Assembly (NCBI RefSeq): GCF_000330505.1
Contig: NW_004443648.1
Location: 416,073-480,072, forward strand
Source: Entamoeba invadens IP1
Lineage: Eukaryota; Evosea; Mastigamoebida; Endamoebidae
Reading direction: 5' to 3'
DNA length: 64,000 nt
A program made the position numbers and the translations under genes. The notes under the pieces are model-generated. The model had not been told where the DNA came from and did not search any database. It was given only the letters and a program-made list of their open reading frames with translations. Below, piece after piece: positions 10,334 through 19,600 of this stretch; the stretch's first letter is position 1, and every line of letters begins with the position of its first letter.

Positions 10334-10831
10334 ATGCCATTGTCGAACGGACGCTTTAGACGTACTCGTAAATTGTTCCGCAGACCTTACAGATGCCACG
10401 GCCTTCAGAACACTACGACTTTCCTCCACAATTACAAAATTGGCGATTACGTCACTGTGATGTGTAACTCCGCCGTTCAGCATGGCCTTCCTTTCAAAAG
10501 CTTCCACGGCAAGACTGGAAGAGTTTGGAACATTAACCCACACGCAATCGGTGTCATGATCAACAAGAAGGTGAACAACAAAATTCTTTTGAAGAGATTC
10601 CACGTCAGACCAGAGCACTTGATGCCATCAAACTGCCAGAAAGACTTCCTCGCCAGAGTTAAAGAGTCCGAAAAAATTAAGCTCCAAAACGTTCAATTGA
10701 AGAAGGAAGGAAAGCAAACACTCGCACTCCCAAAAAGAATGCCAGTCTTCCCAAGAGGAGCTGAAGTCCTTAAGAAAGATTCTATTAAGTTCACCACTAT
10801 CAACCCAATCAAATTCGAAGAACTTTATTAA
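10334..10831 (+). CDS. RPL21: 60S ribosomal protein eL21
   Basis: A 165-aa cytosolic large-subunit ribosomal protein. The family pattern is clear: a basic start with FRRTRKLFRRP, YKIGDYVTVMCNSAVQHGLP, FHGKTGRVWNINPHAIGVM, and RFHVRPEHLMPSNCQKDFL. Length matches the usual 160 aa. The codon use is more restricted and GC-richer than its neighbours, as expected for a highly expressed gene. It is transcribed divergently from the BAR-GEF-GAP gene, with 228 bp between the two starts. No intron is evident. Confidence 0.95.
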   Translation: MPLSNGRFRRTRKLFRRPYRCHGLQNTTTFLHNYKIGDYVTVMCNSAVQHGLPFKSFHGKTGRVWNINPHAIGVMINKKVNNKILLKRFHVRPEHLMPSNCQKDFLARVKESEKIKLQNVQLKKEGKQTLALPKRMPVFPRGAEVLKKDSIKFTTINPIKFEELY

Positions 10832-12001
10832 TTGAAAGGTTGTGTGAGGTTATATTTTGTTATATATAACATTTTTTAACTCGTTTGAATGTCACATATT
10901 GAAGTATTCTTCAAGTTATTTTTTTAGTTAGTAACACGTGGGAGCTTTCTTTTCTCTGGTTTATACGAAAAAAATAAAAAAAAGGAAAAACTTGGTTGAG
11001 CTCCTTTATGGATTATCATCCTTGTGATTTTAGTAAAATTAATATTCAAATAATAACAAAAATCACTAAGATATCCGAATTATTGTTATTTCAAATTATC
11101 GAAGTGACATTTCATCAACTTGATTCACACAAATTCATAGAGTGTTGTTTAAAAATTAAATGTAAACCCTTACGATAAGCGAGAATGCCTCTTTAATGTT
11201 CCTGTTTCGACACTGGAGCTAAAATTAAGTATTTTCATCATAATATTCAACGTTAAATATATTACTTATAATAATTTAATATATATTATATATATATTAA
11301 ATTACTTAATTCGATATTGACTTAAAAATTACAAAAAATCAACACAAACTATTATAGTTGGGCTATCAAACATTCGCTGAGCAAACGAACCTTAGCCCAA
11401 AGAAAATATTATTTTTTTATCGTTAAATAAAACTAATAAAAGTCTTTTTAAAAAAAATACTTGTTTTTTTGTTTTTTAATTAAAAACCCGTGCTTTTAGA
11501 GAAAATGACAAATACTTTCCCAGTAAAAATAAAAATAGATGGACAAAAGTTTATTTGCTGGGCTAAGGTTAATTTACTCAACTGTATTCTTTTAACTTTT
11601 AGTTTTATATGATTAGTGAAATTATCTTCATAAAGGACTGAACAGATATTATCATTTTGAATTTTAAAGTTTATTCTATTAAAATGTTATTCAAAAAATA
11701 ATTTTGTTTTAATAGTTTGGCAAAATAGTATGTTGTGTTTTAATGAAAAAAATTTCTAAGAAAAAAACACACAATCAATTCCAACGTGTTTATTGTGTGT
11801 TTATTTATTTTAATAACAAACCTATTGACGAGTAAAGGTAATTAAATATACTAATAATAATACTATAATTTATTAATCTCAGGAGTCATAGATGGATTTC
11901 TTGATAATCAATTTTTAGGAGTTTTTAATGAAGTTAATTTGGTGTTTTGAAAGCAACTGATTTTATTATGAAAAAGAAAGAAGCACTGAAAATAATAGGA
12001 G
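10832..12001. other. AT-rich intergenic region with a small inverted repeat
   Basis: No gene is convincing; the 60-codon frame at 10996-11178 has no family features. A perfect 12-bp inverted repeat, AACCTTAGCCCA at 11388-11399 and TGGGCTAAGGTT at 11559-11570, encloses about 160 bp. A further GTTGGGCTA sits at 11358. It might be a decayed miniature transposon, but no target duplication is visible. Confidence 0.4.
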
Positions 12002-14137
12002 ATGGACCCAACCACGAAAATTGTCCAAGACGATACAACACCAAGAAGCATCATTACCGTCAAAGCAGTTCAAAAGGAAAATAGTAAATCGAGTGAATTG
12101 GGTAGACCAACCAACTTTCAAGTCCAAGTAGAAAAAGCTGAAATCATTGAAAACGACGAGGAGAAATCTACTAATGATACAGAAAAGGCTAAAATGGTTG
12201 ATGCCGAAATAACACCCGAGACGAACTCCGACGACCAAAGTTTCAGTTCTAAAAACTCCAAAACCGATAAAAACAGTTTGGAAAATGCCGAACATAGCGA
12301 CACCGAAAAAAAAGGAGAAAAAGACGACAATAAAGACGACACAAAAGATGACACGTTAATTTCTGAAACCCTCCAAAAAAACGAAAAGAAACGAAAACTC
12401 CTCATCACCGTCGAACCAGCTACACCAGAGAAGAAATCATCTCATGACAAAGTTCATACTCCTTCTACGAAAAAAGACGAAAAAATCTCATTTAAAGTAC
12501 TTTCTAAGACCGACGACGACATCGACACGAAAGTGAGTGACCACCAACCGCGGTGTAAATTTGTGTCGCGAGCTTCGATGGTCAATTTAGTGACGGGATG
12601 TTCCGAAGAGAAGCAACTGGATTTAGTCGATGTCGTCTTAATTGGCCGCAACGACGTGACAAACTTCGACGAAGTGGTGAGCGGGAAATTGATTCTCACC
12701 AATTACAAACTCTTTTTCAAACACCCGTGTGTGTTACTCAACATCTCGATTCCCTTAACGCAAATCGCCAATTCGAAGAAGGTGAATTCAAATGAAAAGG
12801 TCCACAAACGCATTTTTACTATTGAAACTAAAGACAATAGAAAATTTTACTTTTCGTTTAAAGACCAACAAAAAACACGGCGGCAATTCAATGACGCGTT
12901 AAAGGCTTTGGCCTTCGCAACCGCTTTAGACAAGTTCTTCATCTTCCAAAGCAAATTTCCACCGGCAAGAAAAGAGTTTTACACCTTCTTGGAGGAGTTC
13001 AAGAGACAAGGAGTCTCTGAGATGTGGAGAGTTTGTGACATTAATACCAAGTACACTACAGTCCCAACATATCCCGCGTACATCTACGTCCCAAAAGACT
13101 CAACAAACGCTATGATAATGGATGCTATTAAACACAGAAGTAAAGGCAGATTCCCCGCATTGACGTGGTTTAATAAGACGAATGGATCTGCTTTAGTCCG
13201 CTGTGCACAGCCATTACCTGGTATAGTAGCACCATTAACTGGTAAGAACACGACAGGGGATGTTGAGTTCTTAAGGTCTGTATATGAAGCGACTGGGGAA
13301 CAAGGGATTCATGTCTTAGACTCGCGACCAAAGTTAAATGCGGTGACGAATAAGGCAGCTGGTGGTGGGTATGAGGATGTAGGGAGTTATCCGTTCTTAA
13401 CTTTAGAGTTTGAGAATATAGATAATATCCATGTTGTGAGAGAGTCGTTGACGAATTTGGCTGTTTCGGTGTTTGAATATGAAGAGAACATCACCGACAA
13501 AGTCTTCTTGAAACAACAATGTGTGAAGCAATGGTTCTTCTTACAAGATACGATCTTTACTTCAGTCAAGAAGGCGTGTAAGTACTTGAATGAAGGAAGT
13601 AGTGTGTTAGTTCATTGTTCTGATGGGTGGGATAGAACATCCCAATGTTGTGCTTTAGTGCAATTACTTGAAGATCAATACTTCCGGACATTAGAAGGGT
13701 TTATAGTCTTAGTCGAGAAAGACTGGAAGAGTTTTGGACATCGTTTTGCGACACGGACGGGGTTTGGGCAGGTCTGTCCTTATGGCCAGTATGCGCCAAT
13801 CTTCTTCCAATTTCTTGATTGTGTCCACATCCTCATCGCTCAATTCCCAAATCTGTTTGAGTTCAATGAACAATTTTTGATCGAGTTGAATGACGCGACG
13901 TATTGTTCCGATTATGGGACTTTTATGTATGACTGCGAAAGAGAACGTGTTAAGAATAATATAGAAAAGATCACGCCATGCTTCTGGGAATACGTCATGT
14001 CGGCTTCATGTCGTTTCATTAATCCAGCGTATGACAAAACATCAAGTGGGATGATCGGATTAACAGACCAACAACCAACTATGGTGGTCTGGGAAAAGTA
14101 CTTCACTCGTCATAAATTGAAAGAAAGAAAACACTGA
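12002..14137 (+). CDS. myotubularin-family PI3P/PI(3,5)P2 3-phosphatase
   Basis: A 711-aa lipid phosphatase of endosomes and phagosomes. Residues 1-180 are acidic, Lys-rich and disordered. About 195-295 is the GRAM/PH-G domain (VSGKLILTNYKLFF). About 330-660 is the catalytic core, with the family block RFPALTWFNKTNGSALVRCAQP and the P-loop HCSDGWDRTSQ. The nucleophile is Cys539 (codon 13616-13618), followed by the Asp and Arg needed for catalysis, so this is an active rather than a pseudo-phosphatase. Entamoeba has many myotubularins, often with FYVE or leucine-rich domains; here I see neither. PI3P controls phagosome formation in the genus. Confidence 0.92.
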   Translation: MDPTTKIVQDDTTPRSIITVKAVQKENSKSSELGRPTNFQVQVEKAEIIENDEEKSTNDTEKAKMVDAEITPETNSDDQSFSSKNSKTDKNSLENAEHSDTEKKGEKDDNKDDTKDDTLISETLQKNEKKRKLLITVEPATPEKKSSHDKVHTPSTKKDEKISFKVLSKTDDDIDTKVSDHQPRCKFVSRASMVNLVTGCSEEKQLDLVDVVLIGRNDVTNFDEVVSGKLILTNYKLFFKHPCVLLNISIPLTQIANSKKVNSNEKVHKRIFTIETKDNRKFYFSFKDQQKTRRQFNDALKALAFATALDKFFIFQSKFPPARKEFYTFLEEFKRQGVSEMWRVCDINTKYTTVPTYPAYIYVPKDSTNAMIMDAIKHRSKGRFPALTWFNKTNGSALVRCAQPLPGIVAPLTGKNTTGDVEFLRSVYEATGEQGIHVLDSRPKLNAVTNKAAGGGYEDVGSYPFLTLEFENIDNIHVVRESLTNLAVSVFEYEENITDKVFLKQQCVKQWFFLQDTIFTSVKKACKYLNEGSSVLVHCSDGWDRTSQCCALVQLLEDQYFRTLEGFIVLVEKDWKSFGHRFATRTGFGQVCPYGQYAPIFFQFLDCVHILIAQFPNLFEFNEQFLIELNDATYCSDYGTFMYDCERERVKNNIEKITPCFWEYVMSASCRFINPAYDKTSSGMIGLTDQQPTMVVWEKYFTRHKLKERKH

Positions 14138-14408
14138 AAGAGTTGAATTCTTCGGTTACTATTCAAAATGGTTTACTTTACTAATTATTATTACTTCGAG
14201 TTTTGTCGAGCGCTAAATTTAACGAGTGAATTTGTTATGCATCTATTTTTTAACTATATTTTTATAATAAATATATAATAATTTTGTGTTGTTATTCGAA
14301 AAGTTTAAAGAAAAAAAAAGAAAAGTGTAATAATAATAACTCGTTAATTAAAACATTAAATTAACATACAAGAAATCCATCAAATGATCTTGAAAACCCT
14401 GATTACTA

Positions 14409-16139
14409 ATGCAGAATGAGAGGAAATTAAATGAGCTAATTGAGCATTTCAAAGAGCTTGAGCTTCGTGTTAACGATACGCAGGATATCGTTACCGCTTT
14501 GAATACAAAGTCGGAACAAGCCCACTATATTCTCCACAAGAGGGTACATGACGTTTCAATGATTTCATCTGCGTTGGAAGTCTTACAAACAGACGCGAAC
14601 GTTTTGAAAGCGACTTCGCATGAAGAAACAAAGAAATGGAATTGTCTCTTGATGAAATTACAGAGAAGAGACAAACGACCGAATTTGGTGAGGGAAGAGA
14701 ACACGTTGATCGCTCTTAAGAAGAAATTAGAGAATTTGAGAAAGACGGCGGATGTGATTGCATTGAAAAAATATCACAAGAAGGACTTAACAATTGCGTT
14801 GAAACAATCAGAAGAGAAAATCGTTGGATATTTCAAGCGTCTTGAGTTGAAGAGAGAAAACGTCAAGGAAAACGAAGACGGTTGGTATAAAGAAAAAGTG
14901 GAGATGTTCGACTTTCTGGACGATGTCAAAAGATTTGAAGGAGTCTATAAAGGGCTGAAAGACTCAACGAGTGCAACGGAAGATACTTTAAATACATTGG
15001 AAAAAATCGGGAAAGAACAAAATGATATGCTTGAAACGCTCATGGCGATGGAAACACAATACGAAGCCATAAAAAAGAAAGAAAAGGAAGAAAAGGAAAT
15101 TCTATTGAAAAAAGAAAAAGAGGAAAGAATAGCAAAAGAAAAAGAAGCAATGAAACAAAAAGAAAAGGACGAAATGGTGAAGAAGTTGGCAACTTTAAAG
15201 GCACAAAACAAAGAGACGGAAAAACAAAAACAAAGTGAACAACAACAAACCCCTCAACAACCACAACAAAGCGGAAACACTTCCGGGGCTCAAACGAATT
15301 CAACAAATACTCAACAACAAAATGTCACGAACCCAATGAGTCAAACAAATACAGTGACACAAAAGCCTCAACTACAAACTACACAACAAAACCAAACAAT
15401 ACAACAGCCTCAACAAAACCCAAATCCGTTGGGATCATTACACACAATTAATACACCAAATGCACAGCAACAACCTCAACAACAAAGTAATTCAAATTCA
15501 ATGTTCACAATGAATCCGGTTACCCAACAAAGCCAACAACCAACACAACAACAAGTTCAACAAATCAATAGAAATCCTTTAGGAGCTCAAGTACCTTTAA
15601 CTAACACTCAACAACCAAATATTACTAACCCAATGTACGCAATGGGTCAACCAAATCCTGTGGTCCAACAGCCTCAACAACAATATCAAACAATGCAACA
15701 GCCTCAACAAACCAATGGTAATCCATTGGGAGCTCAAGTCTCTTTGAATAACACCCAACAGTCTCAACAACAATATCAAACAATGCAATTTCAACAACAA
15801 CAAAACTCGAATCCGTTGGGAGCATTACACCCAATTAATACGCCAAATGCACAGCAACCTCAACAACAACAACCTCAACATTCTCTTAATCTTACAGGAA
15901 CATTTAATTTAACAAATCCACCAAATCCAAATGTGCAGCAGCAACCATTAATGTTTTGGACACAACCGCAGAACCAAAATATAACAGGACAAAATGTTTG
16001 GGGGACAAACATGGATAATTGGGGGAATTCAGGATTAACCCCCCAACAAATTGCGACCCAAAAAATGATGGCGGCACAGAAACAGAATATGGCAGTTCCC
16101 GTTTCACAACAGACTGCACAAATGCGTGGTATGTATTAA
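14409..16139 (+). CDS. coiled-coil protein with long Q/N/P-rich low-complexity tail
   Basis: A 576-aa protein of unknown function. Residues 1-290 are helical and strongly charged, with a run of KEKEE-type coiled coil at about 215-275. From about residue 275 to the end the sequence is Gln/Asn/Pro/Thr-rich and prion-like. It contains repeated cassettes: NPLG followed by SLH, AQV, AQV and ALH occurs four times, and blocks such as QQPQQQYQTMQ and INTPNAQQ recur. Such tails often drive condensate formation or bind EH/SH3-type partners. The NPLG/NPM motifs are not NPF, so endocytic binding is only a thought. One uninterrupted frame; no membrane segment. Confidence 0.6.
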   Translation: MQNERKLNELIEHFKELELRVNDTQDIVTALNTKSEQAHYILHKRVHDVSMISSALEVLQTDANVLKATSHEETKKWNCLLMKLQRRDKRPNLVREENTLIALKKKLENLRKTADVIALKKYHKKDLTIALKQSEEKIVGYFKRLELKRENVKENEDGWYKEKVEMFDFLDDVKRFEGVYKGLKDSTSATEDTLNTLEKIGKEQNDMLETLMAMETQYEAIKKKEKEEKEILLKKEKEERIAKEKEAMKQKEKDEMVKKLATLKAQNKETEKQKQSEQQQTPQQPQQSGNTSGAQTNSTNTQQQNVTNPMSQTNTVTQKPQLQTTQQNQTIQQPQQNPNPLGSLHTINTPNAQQQPQQQSNSNSMFTMNPVTQQSQQPTQQQVQQINRNPLGAQVPLTNTQQPNITNPMYAMGQPNPVVQQPQQQYQTMQQPQQTNGNPLGAQVSLNNTQQSQQQYQTMQFQQQQNSNPLGALHPINTPNAQQPQQQQPQHSLNLTGTFNLTNPPNPNVQQQPLMFWTQPQNQNITGQNVWGTNMDNWGNSGLTPQQIATQKMMAAQKQNMAVPVSQQTAQMRGMY

Positions 16140-16267
16140 ATTGATAATTCAGTGTTGCTCTTCTCTAGTTTTCTATTAGATGATAGATGGTATTACAATT
16201 AATAATTAAAAGTAGTAAATTGAATAAGTATCAATAAAAAGAGAAAAACGGGACTAAAAAATCGAGA

Positions 16268-17033
16268 ATGGACGGTGTGAAGGAAGCGGAAGTGAGAAAG
16301 GAGTATGAGAACGTGCAAAAGGATCGCATTGAAGACATTCCGAATGTCATCTCACCGCTTTCGAAAGAAACGCAAGACAAAATGAAAGAAGTCTTTTCAC
16401 GAGAAAAGAAGACGATGGGGATGAGGCAGATGATGTCATCTAAGACGGATCTGACAGACTTGAAGAATAAGTTGTATCAATGCTTCATGATGTCGACGTC
16501 TAAGGACAGACCGAGACAAGAATATCAATATCGCGAAGGTGGGTACATCATCATGCCTTCTGTTTCTGCGCCTGTGGTACTCGACAATGTCTACAAACTG
16601 TTGAACGATGCTGAGTATATTCCACAAGAAGACGCTCGAAGGATTAAAGACTCTCATGTTGACATCGTCCACCGCGATACCGTCTATCACTTTGTTGAAA
16701 AGCTTCCCAAAAATGTCGGTGATAATGAGCTGATAGCTGTTTTTGTCATTGGACAGTCGTGGCAGTTCAGAGAGTTTCCTATCAAAGACCCATACAAATT
16801 CTTAGAGAGGTATCTTGGGTTCTATGTCAGACTTGATTCAAAAGAATGGCCTCGAGATCCATGGCTGAAGGATTGCACTATAGTTAACGTTTGTTCATTC
16901 ATTAAAAAGGTATAAGAAGAGGGAAACAAGACTGACGAAACAGCTCGACTCGAACGACCAAAGGAATTGGAAAGACTGCAAAGACATGTTTTGGCGAACA
17001 CTGGATGACTATCTTGAGAGACGGAAAAGGTGA
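16268..17033 (+). CDS. CDC73: CDC73/parafibromin C-domain protein (Paf1 complex), two exons
   Basis: Subunit of the Paf1 transcription-elongation complex, which binds RNA polymerase II through a Ras-like C-terminal domain. Exons are 16268-16888 and 16944-17033, giving 236 aa. The 55-bp intron starts GTTTGT and ends ACAG in phase 0. Family features are GYIIMPSVSAPVVLDN, NELIAVFVIGQSWQFREFP (parafibromin: VAVFVxGxAWQFKxWP) and, only after splicing, MFWRTLDDYLERRKR, which matches the conserved C-terminal FWETLDRYM helix. The spliced spacing between the last strand and FW also fits the family. The protein is much shorter than human parafibromin (531 aa) and holds mainly the C-domain. Confidence 0.82.
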
Positions 17034-17109
17034 GGTGGTATATAATTTAGTGAGCGTCGTCATTGGGTTACTCAGTGGAATACAACGGAATGAAAATAGC
17101 ATAATACAA

Positions 17110-18471
17110 TTACAATGCGTTTGGCTTCGCAAGAGAAATGATGGGGATGTTACTCTTCGAGTACCGCTTTGCCCAGGTGTCATACTCCTTTTTCCGCAAA
17201 TCAAAGCGCGCTAAGGACCCACTCATCATGATATAATTCTTGTCATGCACATATAACGCTTTGCAGATGTCACGCATTAACTCGATCCTCTCTAACATCC
17301 TTCGCACGACTATTTTGTCGAAGTCAAGCGCGACAAAATCGGGTCTGTTCCGCGACTCGTACAATTTCTTCTCTTCTTCATGTAAATTATCGAGTTTAGT
17401 ACACCGGCCTAAAGTCATTCGATATAACAATAAGACGTGGAAGGCGTCCCGAACATAACTACACCAATGCATGAAGAAATATCTGAAGTGCTGTTCTAAT
17501 ATGAAATCGTATGTTACTACTTTGCGCTGTGCCCCATTGAGGTAGGGAAGAATCTCGATTAACATATTAACAACATTGATCAACGCCTCTGCGTTGTCTG
17601 TTCGAATGATGATGTGTATGATATTAACAACCGACTGAATGTCGACTCTCTCTTCGATGAAAAACATCCGATGGAATTTGGATAACGCAGAGAGACTCTT
17701 CTTAAGATATTCGGAGATGAAAACAACCTTCTCGATATCAAAGAGGTTCGTGTTCTTCGAATAGATGGAAAGCATCTTATTGAACTCTAAGGGCATCTTC
17801 CTGATCAGCGCGTCCTCCGCCATGAAAAACGTCAGATCCTTCCACTCAAAGGACTTCCAACACAACGTGCGCCAGCGCAAAAACTCGTCAACAAACTCTT
17901 GAAAGGGAACCGAGTCTTCTAATTCGCCTATTTTGCGCTCGGAGACAAACAAAATGGAAGAGCGCAATACACACGCGACAAACTGCCCTCTGGAGTGAAA
18001 GGGGGAGTAATGCAATTCAGATAAATGGACATCGTCTTGGACATAGCACGAGTCGTTCTTCACTAACTTGTCGGTTTCCAGCATTGGGGAAGAAACCCTA
18101 TACTCAGGCGTTCCAAAAGACATTTGTGTGACATTGTCGATGATGTCCGAGTGCAACGAAAGTCTCAAAGAAGGTAAAGAGTGTGACAACGACGTTAATA
18201 ACTCGCCGTATAACACCGTGAAAGTCAACGGGAGTGCTTTAAAAGACTTCTGTGATGTTTGTATCGAAGTCAAGAGTCGTGTCAAACACATGAACGTGTC
18301 CATACAGAAGGTCTTATACGTCATAAAAGTCTGCATCAATTGCTGGGACTTCGTTTTACTTAAGATAACGGAGACAGACCGAATCGGTTCATAAGACACA
18401 CACATGACAATGACGTACATGACAACGGTAGTTGATTGTTTGGAATACCCATAAGCAAGCGATTTGTTCAT
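17110..18471 (-). CDS. conserved-looking 453-aa protein, unknown
   Basis: I do not recognise this protein. It is mostly helical, with hydrophobic heptad-like stretches such as VVNIIHIIIRTDNAEALINVV and FILEQHFRYFFMHWCSYVRDAFHVL, typical of an alpha-solenoid. It has no obvious signal peptide, despite hydrophobic residues near residues 16-30 (VVMYVIVMCV). The Cys/Trp/His-rich core and low repetition argue that it is genuine. It is convergent with the CDC73 gene, only 76 bp away. It could be a trafficking or scaffold protein; no function is claimed. Confidence 0.6.
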   Translation of the reverse strand: MNKSLAYGYSKQSTTVVMYVIVMCVSYEPIRSVSVILSKTKSQQLMQTFMTYKTFCMDTFMCLTRLLTSIQTSQKSFKALPLTFTVLYGELLTSLSHSLPSLRLSLHSDIIDNVTQMSFGTPEYRVSSPMLETDKLVKNDSCYVQDDVHLSELHYSPFHSRGQFVACVLRSSILFVSERKIGELEDSVPFQEFVDEFLRWRTLCWKSFEWKDLTFFMAEDALIRKMPLEFNKMLSIYSKNTNLFDIEKVVFISEYLKKSLSALSKFHRMFFIEERVDIQSVVNIIHIIIRTDNAEALINVVNMLIEILPYLNGAQRKVVTYDFILEQHFRYFFMHWCSYVRDAFHVLLLYRMTLGRCTKLDNLHEEEKKLYESRNRPDFVALDFDKIVVRRMLERIELMRDICKALYVHDKNYIMMSGSLARFDLRKKEYDTWAKRYSKSNIPIISLAKPNAL

Positions 18472-18626
18472 TTCTTTCCAGAACGTGAAGATCGTTCGAT
18501 AACAGTGAACAAGACTCGTTGAACTATACGTGTTAGTTAATGTAATTATTAATTATAGTACTTTTATTATAAAACGTGTTAATAGTAAAAATACTAGTTT
18601 GGAATAGTTCATTATTGTAGAGTTCA
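18472..18626. other. AT-rich spacer
   Basis: Upstream region of the 453-aa protein gene. It contains GTACTTTTATTATAAAACG but no feature I can name. Confidence 0.3.
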
Positions 18627-18851
18627 TCATATGAAAGGAAGAACAAACGAAACGACTGGGATCGGTTTTAAGCGTATTGCCGTCAGTTGGTCAACAAAAC
18701 AGTCGAGGGTGTGCTTCATGTTACTCCCCATTTCTGTGACACAATTTGTGAGTTAAAAACAAACTGGATTTTGATTGGCAAGCAACGCTGCGTGAATTGA
18801 TGGAGTGAGTTCGTCTATACTTCGGATCATTTCTCTATAGTCCTCCTCCAT
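18627..18851 (-). CDS. candidate small gene with an intron or an in-frame stop
   Basis: An island of higher GC in AT-rich DNA. From the ATG at 18851 the minus strand reads MEEDYREMIRSIDELTPSIH and on to ANQNP, then a TAA at 18755-18753. It reopens in the same frame with LTNCVTEMGSNMKHTLDCF and runs to the TGA at 18629-18627 (74 codons in all). Alternatively a 51-bp intron (18764-18714, GTTTGT to GAAG) removes the stop and gives 57 aa. The amphipathic heptad pattern suggests a small helical subunit of a complex. The product is not recognised, and it may be a decayed gene. Confidence 0.35.
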
Positions 18852-19600
18852 ATTCTGTCTTTTTCTGATTCTTATGACTTTTTATTGAAAGTTCTTCTTG
18901 TCTTCTTCAATCAGATAAAGAAGTCACCATTCATTCTTTTTTGTTTCTAAGCAGCCAAAATTGCTGAAGTCTTTGCTTCACTTTAAATTAAAATTTAATA
19001 TTTTTTACCACCTTTGTTTTGATTATTATTTTGCTTGTTTTAATCTCAAATGTGGATAGATTTTATTGTTGTATTTTGTACTATTCTTTAATAAGTTAGT
19101 AATATGTTAAAAACGCTGTGGATTTTTTAAGGTGACAAAAATAAGAACCATCAATAATCTATTATGGTATTATAATAACTAGAATAATAATAGTTCGCTA
19201 AAATTTTAAAATATCGTTTAGGCGTTTTCAAAATAATTATTGCTGAAAATGTGTATTATAACGTACGAATTTATTAGAGACAATAAACATTTTGGTTATA
19301 ATATGGTGACGTGGGTAATTAGGATTGTAATTTTGAAAACCTCTGATAGAATAAATAAATAAATTTCATAAATAATTAAAAAGAATTAGTAATTTTAATA
19401 GTCAAAATCTTATACAAGAAATAGTTTTATATTTATAATAAACTGAATTAAAACTATAATATATCTCTCAATTTCTTTGAACTCAATGAAGATTGGTAAA
19501 ATCAAACCATACTTTAAGTAGTTTCAAATAATAATAAAAAAGTTAAAAAAATAGTAAAAGAGCTTGATTCTAACTTTTACACAACCCAAAAAGAAATTAA
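18852..19600. other. AT-rich intergenic region
   Basis: Nothing recognised apart from long A/T runs. It is downstream of the acetyl-CoA synthetase stop codon and probably contains that gene's 3' processing signals. Confidence 0.4.

Noticed and set aside
11388..11570. 12-bp inverted repeat as a MITE
   Set aside because: No target duplication and no extension of the arms beyond 12 bp; left as a note in the spacer entry.
16889..16930. Frameshift or 28-31 bp intron in the CDC73 gene
   Set aside because: A 55-bp intron ending at the CAG 16941-16943 restores the frame and gives the spacing expected before FWRTLDDYL, so no error or ultra-short intron is needed.
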